Positions 55,331-64,000 of a stretch of 64,000 nt of DNA are shown piece after piece. The notes under the pieces are model-generated. The model was not told where the DNA came from. It was given only the letters and a program-made list of their open reading frames with translations, and searched no databases. Location: contig CM065387.1 of NCBI GenBank assembly GCA_033060915.1, positions 43,388,501 to 43,452,500 of the forward strand. Direction: 5' to 3'. The translations under genes and the position numbers were made by a program. The stretch is from Euryodendron excelsum. Taxonomy: Eukaryota > Streptophyta > Magnoliopsida > Ericales > Pentaphylacaceae. Position 1 is the first letter of the stretch. Each line of letters begins with the position of its first letter.

Positions 55331-55608
55331 AAAAAAAGTTTAGTGGTTAGGTAATACTAAATGCTCTGTAGTAATATCTATCAAATGATGACACATGATA
55401 AATAAATACATCAGTAATATGAATTTGTGGTGTAGTAGAGAGACTTTTAAGAAAAAATTACACATGCAAAATATGATAAGTTATTTTCTTAAAAGTCTCT
55501 CTATTATATCACAAATTTAGATTACTAATTTATTAACACACCACGCGGTATCACTTTGATAGAGATTTCTGCCAAACTATCAGTCCTACCTAACAATTGA
55601 ACTATTTT

Positions 55609-55609
<1 letters not shown>
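55331..55609. mobile_element. Fold-back MITE with arms of about 120 bp
   Basis: The left arm (55331-55456) and right arm (about 55484-55609) are imperfect reverse complements. Shared blocks are AGTT.A.T.GTTAGGTA at the outside, ATCTCTATCAAA-like in the middle, and the inner AGAGAGACTTTTAAGAAAA matched exactly by TTTTCTTAAAAGTCTCTCT. The loop is only about 27 bp. No open frame of note. Transcripts could form a long hairpin. Confidence 0.72.

Positions 55610-55645
<36 letters not shown>
55610..55645 (+). repeat. (GA)n microsatellite
   Basis: About 18 GA units immediately beside the right end of the fold-back element. Confidence 0.95.
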
Positions 55646-55647
<2 letters not shown>

Positions 55648-56032
55648 TTGCATGATTGTAGCAGATCTTGAAAGCTTAACTTTTCTCTGTGAAGAATTCA
55701 AACATTCACTTCAGTAATAGGTTTCGTTATTTTGAGAATTAGGTGTGCTGTGTTTGCGCTGTTTTTGTCTTGGCTCTCCTTTTGTTCTTACTGGATTTTG
55801 CTCCTTCTTCTGGCGCCAAGAGACTGTTTGATCAGTTTCCAAGAAATTATAATCTTTTGATTCTGTGAAGTGCATAGTTTAAATTTTTTACTTGAAAGGG
55901 TGCTGGGTGGATGGAATACAACTTCTTTGTTTTTTATGTTTGGGCTTCAAACAAAAAAAGATGGACGACCAAAGGTGCAGGGGGAAGGCAGTCTGACGGA
56001 AACTCATGGCATTAGTTCCGGAAAATATTAAC

Positions 56033-56281
56033 GGGCTGTTTGGAACTTGTGGGGAGGGAAGGGATGGGATTAAAATTCTACTTCCTCTTATTTGATTCTA
56101 CTTAGTAGGGAAAGGGGAGGGAAATAAAAGAAAATCACTGTCTTTCTCTCTCCACTTTCTTTCCACTTTTTTTTCATTTTCTTTACAAAATCAAACAAGG
56201 AAGGAAAAATTATTTTCCTTCATTTTCTTGTTCCCTTCCTTTTCCTTCCCTTTCTTTTCCTCCCTCAAGTTCCAAACAGAC
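56033..56281. mobile_element. TIR element with GGCTGTTTGGAACTTG ends
   Basis: The left end reads GGGCTGTTTGGAACTTGTGG and then GGAGGG. The right end reads CCTCCCTCAAGTTCCAAACA, its reverse complement apart from minor differences. The element is about 250 bp, and its inside is A/G- and C/T-rich. The termini are those of a common plant MITE class, but I could not settle the exact target duplication. Confidence 0.6.
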
Positions 56282-57801
56282 TGTATATGATTGTACTAAT
56301 TTTTCTAACAGCATGCAATAGTATAGTTTTTGTTTAAAAAACGCAGGCTATGTGGCTTCATCTAGTTCATTTATTTTCTCATTAATAAGGTGTCAACCCC
56401 ACAACAAATGTAATTAAGATCTCCAGTCTATGGTTGAAATGGAGAGGATCAAAATTCTGACCATCCTTTTTAATTATTTCCCGTCCTTCTTTAAACACTA
56501 TCATACACTTTCACCTCAAGCCAAACAAAGTATTAGTACTGGCACAAAACCATCAATGATTTTGAAAGAAATGTTATGCAATGCAATAATCCTGCAAAAA
56601 TAATTCTTTTTGCAAAGACCTAACAAGCAAGCATGATCCAAGAAGCAGTAATGAGCGCATGAATTAGCAAATTTGATGAGCAATTAAGAGAAATATAATC
56701 AATTAATTGGAAAACAAAATTAGTGTAAAATCCTATCTGGCTTAACATCACATTTAGTTTAATTGCATATGTTGTAGAGCATGATTACCTTAATCAAAGA
56801 GCTTGATTAGCATGTTTTAATGATAGCTTGTCATGTGAGGTGTGATTTATTTTAAGCATGATTAATTAGCTTAATCTTAATTAATTAGCTTAATTAATAT
56901 CCATGTTTAACTTAAGATTAATGATGATTAATTAGCCTAAATATGTTTAATTATGTTAATGATGTGGATTAGAGAAGAGAGGTGAAGTAAAAAGGTACTA
57001 GGTGAGAGGTTTAACCTCAAGCCACCCAGGTGTGTGCTTCATTATATATGAGATGTGTGCATGAGGTGTGTGTTTCATTGCTAACTTGTGTGTGTGTGTG
57101 ACATGTGGAGAATTAGATACAAGTTGTATCTATTGTTTCTTCAAGTTAAGGGAAGAGATAGGATAGAGGTGCTTCTGTAGAGAATTGTATTTGGCAAAAC
57201 AAAAAAGTGACAGAAAAGGGAGAAAAATGAGAGAAAAGAAGAGAACGAAGAAGGGATTGAAGAAGAAAGTTGTGTTTTCATTGCTTGAGGTGAGGAATCT
57301 CAAGATCATTCTTGTTTCATTGCATTTGAATGGTGATTGCATGTAGAATTATCATTTCATGCCATGGAAGTAAGGAGAGATAGATTGCACATGGTTTTCA
57401 AGTGGAGGCCTTGAATTCTTCATATTGTACATGCTTTGAGCTTGAAGTCTTGTTGGAGACTTTAGAGCATCATTTTGAACTTGTAGGAGGCTTAGGAGTG
57501 TAAGGGTGTTGGCCTAAAGTTGCTCAAAATCTAGTGCAAAAGTTGTAATTTCGGACCAAGAAGGGGAAAGGGCGTATTGGCACAGTGGAGGGCACCTATT
57601 GGCACAATCCACTAGCCAGGGGGCTCCATGGCGCTCCTAAGAGCACCTGATGGCATGGTCCTTTGATGAGGGGTGCCATAACACACTCCAGGGGGGCACT
57701 GGCATGCTTCTTTTGGCTAGTTTGATCTCCGTTTGCATTTTTTATTCTTGCATTGCATCAAGAAGAGTCTAATACTTCTATTAGAGTTTCTAATGTATCA
57801 T
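56282..57801. other. Intergenic, no gene seen
   Basis: AT-rich DNA with repeated TTAATTAGCTTAAT-like words at about 56860-56960. Near 57570-57720 is a GC-richer stretch with GGCAC/TATTGGCAC motifs like those at 60310 and 61060, so retroelement debris may begin before 57802. Confidence 0.4.
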
Positions 57802-60539
57802 TGTCGCGCCCCGATTTTTTTGCACTCGAGTATTGTGGAAAAATACACAGTACTATCCTATTCGAACTCATTCTCCTAAAGGACGAGTGCGACTAGGTTT
57901 GAATTGAAAGTTGATTTGAATAAGGGTTTTTGAAAAAAGATTTGGAGTCACTACCTAACTTTGTTAAGGTGAGTTACGTCACCTAAAACTAAGTGAAGTC
58001 CAAAGACTAAACTTAGGGTTTTTTAAAAACTTCCTTAAGAGAAGGTTTTTTGAAAAACATGTTGGTTGGCAACCTTTGAAAATATTTAAGCCATTTTTAA
58101 AAAATAATTCCGTTTTGGTCTTTCGAAAAATAGCGATTCTGGGTCCGGGGGTTGTTTATGTATAGGAAAGATGCACTAGGCTATCACCCTATCCTACCCT
58201 TTTCAGTACTTACATGTCTCACCACTCTAGGTTCACTTAGTTAGAATCTCCAATTACTAAAGGTCCAATCATATCTACTTTGAGAATTTTAGAAAAAAGG
58301 TTTGTGTCCTCACTTTAGAGATAATGTGATGCATGATATACAAGTGCATGAAAAGAATTTAAAAAGAGATTTTGAAAAAAGAAAATTGGGTTTTGAAAAA
58401 AGGTTATGACTGTATCCATGAGGGTTGCCTACGTATTCCTTTGTTGAAAATCAAGTCAGTCGTAGTTCGGACTCAGGGTCTGATTAAAAATAAACACTTT
58501 GGGGTCTTGATTGATTTGAAAAGACACTGTTTTCGTTTGAACTTTGAATGAAAGATTAGAAATTGAACTTTTGATTTGAAATTGAACTTGGAGTTGACTG
58601 TGCAATAAAACTTGAATTTGAAATCAAACTTTGAAATGGAACTTGGACTTGTTTTGGAAAGTTTAAATTGAACTTTGAAATCATCTTGACTTGAATTGGG
58701 GTTAGAAAATGACCTTGATTTAGACTTAAGACTTAGAAAAGAGTTCAAGTTTCCTAACTCAGGGTTAGGGTTGAACTGGGGGTTAGGTATTCTAGGATTT
58801 AGTTAACCTGGACTTGAAAAGCTTGATTTTAGAAAGTTTTGATTTAGAAAAGTTTCATTTTTTGGAAAGATTTGATTCTGGAAAGGTTTGAATTTGAAAT
58901 TTGAAAATATTTAATTTAATAAGAATTGAATTTGAAAAATTGAGTTTAACAAGAATTGATCTTGGTTTGAGATAACTTGGGATTTAGGCAATCTTGGGAT
59001 CTAGGAGTTAGGTAATGTACTTGATTTGGAAAGATTTGATTTCAATTGAAAAAGGAAAGTATTTTTTTTGGAATGTTTTGAGATTAGGAAAGGTTGACAT
59101 TAGGAAAGATTGGAATTAGAAAAGATTTGATTTCTATTTCCTAAAACAGAATATTAGATTTTATTTTCAAAAATAGGATATTTGATTTGGTTTCCTATTT
59201 GGGTAATATTTGATTTGACTCGCAATTGGAAAACTTTAGTTTTGGAAATCTATCATTTTAAATTAGAAAATCTATGATTTTATGTTAAACTTGAATTTGA
59301 AAATCCATGATTTCATGTAGAAAATGGTTTTGAAAATCTATGATTTGATGCAAATAGAAAGTTATGATTTTATGTGAGGAAACTAGGGTTTCCTAAATAT
59401 GGATTCTAGGATTTTTGACTTGAACTTCAAGACAAAGAGTTTTTGGAAAGTAAATCTTTGAGAAGAATTTTTAGGAAGTGGATTTGCAAAACTATTTTAG
59501 AAAAGGTTGAAATATAGACTTTTGAAAATCTTTTAAATATCTCACTTTCCTAAAACGATTCTAATCATAAGAAGACTAGAATCATTCTAGGGTTGTGATT
59601 TTGAAAATAACTAGGGTTTGAAACCCCATTTTGGACTTTGATGATCTCATTGAATATAAGACTTTCCTAAAATAACCCTAACCATAGACTAGTTAGAATC
59701 ATCTTAAGGTGGCGGTTTTAAAAACATTGAAAACCACTTTTTCGAATACAAGAGTTGAAGAAAGCTTTTGAACATGATATTGAATGTAATGTATGAACAT
59801 AACGACCACAATATAATAGGGATATGAACATACAAGGTTAGGTTTCACCACATAATCAAGGGGGTCGGAACTTGAAGAAAATTCCCGACACGGTGATTTC
59901 CTCCAAGGCCTTTCTAGGCATGAATCAAAAGACCCCTTGTTTTAAGCATGCAATAAGAGGGGATACAAGATAGGGATTAAAATAGAGAATAGTCCAAGTA
60001 GACTAGGAGGGAGAAGAGAGTGAAGGGGATTACATAAAAGTAAATAGAACCCTACCTTATCTTCTTATTAGGTTGAATACTTTAATGGAGGACTTGCTTG
60101 AACTTAAAAGACTTTCAAGAGCTTTGAAGGGACTAAAAGTGGCCTTCAATGGAGCTTGGAGGCTAGGGTTTGAGAAGGCCTTAAGAGAATTAGGGTTTTT
60201 TAGGCAACTCAAAGTTTGTTATCAGAGAGGCAGAGTTTTTGGAGCAATTTTTTGGCTCTAGAATATACAGGGGGTGGCATGTAGTTATAGGCAACCAAAA
60301 TTAGGCTTGGCGCCTGTTGCAGTGGTGCCAGACTTTTAGGATAGTTTTTAAGTCAACAAGAAATAGATCTTTGACCATTGGGATGTAATGCAGAAGATTT
60401 GGGCACCTATTTTATTGACTTCCATGCAATTTTTGGCCTGCTTCACTAAAAGTGACTTCAAGAAGTTCAGAAATGATCCAAAAAGTTTTGAGTAGCAAGA
60501 CTCGATCGAGAATGGATGGGAACCCCTAAAAGAGTGTTC

Positions 60540-61015
60540 CGGAGGTAACTGGTTTGATAACCAAAGTCGGTATGATTGAAAAGGGTGACCAGCCCAGCAA
60601 GGGCAAAACGGTCAATTGATTTGGGAAACACTGGGATCGACCTGGGGTTGACCATGAAAAGGCCCAAAGGTTTGAAATACCATTAAGAGTGCTTTGAGGG
60701 ATTTCCATTTTGATACCCAGAGCCAATGTGGTTCGGAAAAACGACCTGCCAATTAGGGGCAAAACAGTTATTTTACACCGGGTCTACCAGAATGGACTCG
60801 AAATGGTCCAAAAAGGTACTGAAAGGTTGGGAATATTGTTAGAAGTATCCTTAGAAGGTAACCGGTTTGATACCCAGAGCCAATGTGGTTTCCGGAGGCG
60901 ATTGGATGCCTAGGGGCAAAATGGTCATTTTGACCTGATATTCTCGAAATTGATCCAGAACAGACTGGAAGGCACTAGAACGTGCAGGATTGCCTTTAGG
61001 ACAATCTTAAAAGGG
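60540..61015. repeat. Three tandem units of about 160 bp
   Basis: Each unit starts near GGTAAC.GGTTTGATA.CCAGAGCCAATGTGGTT (starts about 60541, 60700 and 60858). It carries GGGGCAAAA.GGTCATTTT about 60 bp later, and a TGGACTCGAAATGGTCC-like block after that. The later two share a 25-bp identical core (TTTGATACCCAGAGCCAATG and five more bases). The first unit is the most diverged. Confidence 0.75.
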
Positions 61016-61129
61016 TGGACTTACCGTTCTGAGGGCTTAAGTGCTTTCTCAAGAAGCGCACCAATAGGGCGTACTGGGGTGTTTTGGTCATTTTTTACCA
61101 GAATTGGCTAGTAGGAACTGATGTTGACT

Positions 61130-61350
61130 TGGGTTTTGAGTGTTTCCGTCACTCTGATGGTGTGTGACTAATTAGTTTTGGGAGATATCCTATTCTTAGG
61201 TAAACGTGACATGGCCAAGGGGCGTGTTTGGTCCCATGACATAGCGGGTTTGTTGGCATTCCCAATGTCGACTTGTTTGCGAGTGTTTCCTTCACTCTGA
61301 CAGTTGCAATATTTGTGAGTGTTTTTGTCACTCTGGCGGTGTGCACTCAT
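61130..61350. repeat. Dispersed TCACTCTG motif cluster
   Basis: GAGTGTTTCCGTCACTCTG-like words occur three times (about 61138, 61281 and 61316). The last two are close together, suggesting small duplications. Confidence 0.6.
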
Positions 61351-61639
61351 TCCAAAGATTACCTGATCTCGGGAAGCTGTTGGATGGTCTTATCGCTTCG
61401 GGGCCTTAAGTACTTTTTCGATCGATGTGCCGAATAATGGACATTCTACGTTGGTGGGCTAGCAGGCACTAGAAGTGAACCGCTCTACCATCTCGGGGAT
61501 ATGGGTTCTATTCGGTCTAGGAATATGAAGGGACTTATCGTTCCGAGGGGTTTTATGTTTTCTTGGTAAACATGCCGTGTTGGATGGACTTACCATTTGA
61601 GGGATTAATTTTCTTGAAAGACATGCCAAATTGAGTTTG

Positions 61640-61705
61640 ACTGATCTTGACTGGAATTGAGGTTGAAATATAACTGATCTTGACTGGAATTGAGGTTGAA
61701 ATATA
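61640..61705. repeat. 33-bp exact tandem duplication
   Basis: ACTGATCTTGACTGGAATTG and the following 13 bases occur twice back to back (61640-61672 and 61673-61705). Confidence 0.92.
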
Positions 61706-62924
61706 GACTTACCATCTTTAAGAAAATGTGCCAACTGGAATTGGATTGAGCAATGCCCCAATGGTATTTTGGTCATTTTGCTTTTGTTGGGCCCTATGGG
61801 CCTGTGAAGCGATTGATTAACTAGATTTGAATCTGGGAAGCTGGTTTGGGCTTGAATGTGTTTGTGAAGTGTGAATATGAGTCCGGTCTGGCCAGAGATT
61901 GCTAAGCGAGCAAAAATGGGGTACTTACAATCATTGATGTATTATCTCTTATGTTTGTGAGTTATAAGCCATGATCATGCATTAATTATGAATAATTGCA
62001 CATGTTTCACAAGTTTGATGTTGTGGTGTGTGTTAGGTTCGAAGACGACTAAAGACTTATGATTCAACCTAAAAAGTAATTCAACCTTATTTTGTAAAGT
62101 GGTATAAGGTGAAAATTTATTATATTCTTACTTTTATTGAATTGAATGTCTATTTATCCATATTGGTATTGGTTGTTGGGTTATGAGGTGACAATGCATA
62201 CAACACATATTGTGTGCATAATTTGCATTGCATTGATGGAGGATAATTTGCATTGCATTGGTGAAGGTTAAGTCGCTGTGGGATTAACCTAAGGTTTAGT
62301 TGATGTGGGACTAACCTAAAGAGTGTCCATGTGGGACATTCTAGATAACATATCGGCCATGAATTGGGTAATGTTATCAAAAAAATTGCATTCATATATG
62401 GTGACATCAGACATTACATCATAAAAAGGCATTGCATGACATGAGACATTTCTCATTGATGGTGTGGATTATCTATTGGCGATTGATTCGATGTTTATCT
62501 TACGTTCGCTCTTTATAAGTTTGATTATCTTAATGAATACATTGACAATAGCTCACACTCACATAGATTATTTTGTAGGTAAAAGGAGATGAGGTTCAGT
62601 CCATTGCATTGATGTTTAGTTAAAGAGCTATGAGGAGCTCTAATAGTAGAGTCGTAGATGTGTACATGTTGTACACTTTGTACGGAAGATGTTTTGAAGT
62701 TTGTTTATACTTTTGCTTATAATGTTTTGAGAGTATGTTTTGATAGCTCTTTTATGTATGTATGGTAATTATGAGATAGTTTTTATATTTAATGGTGTTA
62801 TTTATCACTTACATGATTCTTATTTTTTGGATTGTTATGAAATATCGTTCACAGGTACGTACCTGTGCAATCACACTCACCCTAAGATGGTGTTAATGAT
62901 GCCTGTTTAGAAGTGGGCATAACA

Positions 62925-64000
62925 ATTAGTTTCTTTGCAAGGTTGAATGAAGAATATTATGATCATAGTACTGCTATTAGGGTGCACCTAATGGATCGAG
63001 TTATCACTGTGACACTTTATTGTATTTTATTAGAAAATGTTGTTAGATCACTCAGTCGAAACTTTTTTTTTTCTTTTTTGATGATGCAATAAACTTATAT
63101 GTCCTCACCAGACCAGAACTTGAAAGGATCAAGAAGAACAAAGGTTGCTAAGCACCACTGGGGTGTCGACCAGAGAGCCTCCAATGGTTAAGTTAGCAAG
63201 AAGGCTTTTAAAGATGATCTTTCAATAGGTAAACAAGTAGAGAGTTTATGAACTTGTGAATGCTTACCTTTCACCCTCGGGGTATGGTGCATTTAGATAA
63301 CCTAATAGAGAAGATCTTCTGACAATATTACCGACATGATAGTAGAGATTCCATGGATATATTTGTTAAGCTTTCCTTATGGGTGAAGAAAGATCCCCTT
63401 AATCTAGGAATGTAGCAAGTTCCCGGGATTTGGGGGATATTCCAGTGGTAAGCGCCTTGAGCGGGGCCTTGGCCCTTGACCAGATATGGACTACCTCGAG
63501 TTGGGCCTTGGTACCTCATTATATCTAGTCATGGTTGACCTTGGTCAAACCATGCTCACCAATTGCCCCCTATTTTCGAGGTCACCTTTTCTTGGGTGGC
63601 TGAAGAAAATATATGGCTTGGCCATGTCCCCTTTTTGTGCAGACACGTCTTCTAGGGAAATGGAGGCATTTAAGTGGTGGGTGCCAGCTATACTGATTGG
63701 ATGTAAAACTAGCACTTCAATGATCTGTCCCCTTTTCTCCCTTGACATGCATTGCATTTGGATAGGTTCGTAGACGCACGTTTATTCAATCACATATTCA
63801 TGACGGGTTGGTCTTTGAGATGTTGTCAGGTGGTTTCGTCTAGACCCTGCTTGATCCCTTATTTTTGAAATTGGCTTACTTTAGCGCTTCCATTCTCGTC
63901 CCTTCGCGAACTAGGTGCTCTAGACTTTGTTTGATCTACAAGGCTTTAAGCTTCTCCCTATCTCCTGGAGTGTTCCTTCTGCATACCTTCTTTACATTTC
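62925..64000. other. TE-like sequence at the right edge, no gene seen
   Basis: Sequence of retroelement style with pieces such as CACCACTGGGGTGTCGACC near 63154 and GCCTCCAATGGTTAAG near 63178. The open frames at 63486-63773 and 63545-63757 have no domain. Any element continues beyond the window. Confidence 0.35.

Larger units (their letters stand above)
57802..62924 (+). mobile_element. Long Ty3/gypsy-like LTR relic (candidate solo LTR)
   Basis: It begins TGTCGCGCCCCGATTTT, a typical start of plant gypsy-type LTRs. The strand contains GGGTTGCCTACGTATTCC (58423-58440), a motif common in long gypsy LTRs. A GTAGGTAAAAGGAGATGAGG-like segment lies near 62575. It ends near GGGCATAACA (62915-62924), an imperfect inverted match to the start. 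There are no gag, protease, reverse transcriptase or integrase remnants between, so it is one long non-coding LTR or two damaged ones. No 5-bp target duplication is evident. Weak open frames inside are not genes. Confidence 0.4.

Noticed and set aside
58473..58748. 91-aa minus frame rich in Lys, Phe and Ser
   Set aside because: Comes from repeated TTGAATTTGAAA words in the LTR relic. It is low-complexity and has no domain.
60540..61350. CRISPR-like direct repeats
   Set aside because: The spacing is about 160 bp with diverged repeats inside retroelement DNA of a plant. It is a tandem repeat, not a CRISPR array.

Overview
The window is nuclear DNA from a flowering plant, most likely a eudicot. 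The evidence is spliced genes with GT/AG introns, a plant-type class I formin, a plant GPI8 gene, a chloroplast ndhF fragment inside an intron, and many plant transposon families (Ty1/copia, Ty3/gypsy-like LTR, LINE, MULE, PIF/Harbinger and fold-back MITEs). I see no bacterial operons, CRISPR arrays or intact viral genes. Most of the window is AT-rich, TE-derived DNA, and most short open frames in it are not genes.

Layout. 1-4799: tandem array of one deleted copia element, LTR-int-LTR-int-LTR-int-LTR, on the + strand. 4800-18193: gene-poor DNA with a Harbinger MITE (6044-6249), a 103-nt CT microsatellite (7975-8077), a short GC-rich island (12800-13180) and a MULE-type MITE (14736-15082). 18194-20715: a complete 2.5-kb Mutator-like element with about 85-bp terminal inverted repeats and an exact 9-bp target duplication. 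20929-21622: a fold-back repeat. 24232-28528: intact four-exon class I formin (923 aa). 29333-29470: probable last exon of an unidentified minus-strand gene. 29546-30386: three near-identical 223-224-bp units separated by poly(C) tracts of 31, 34 and 105 nt. 31300-33640: decayed copy of the 3' part of the GPI8 locus, lacking its coding exons. 37330-37730: orphan 5' end of an ARPC1 (Arp2/3 subunit) gene. 39627-52394 (or 52851): intact ten- or eleven-exon GPI8/PIG-K gene (403-404 aa), with a LINE relic in intron 1 and an ndhF fragment in intron 8. 53100-57800: GPI8 3' flank full of MITEs and microsatellites. 57802-62924: long gypsy-like LTR relic carrying about 160-bp tandem repeats. 62925-64000: other TE-like DNA.

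The two certain genes are housekeeping genes with unrelated jobs: actin nucleation at the plasma membrane, and attachment of GPI anchors in the ER. The interest of the window lies in its genome dynamics. The GPI8 neighbourhood appears to have been duplicated in direct orientation and one copy largely erased. The retained 3' flank allows insertions and microsatellite changes in either copy to be read against the other. The poly(C)-linked triplication and the copia array are the most unusual structures. I found no convincing new defence, toxin or biosynthetic system.
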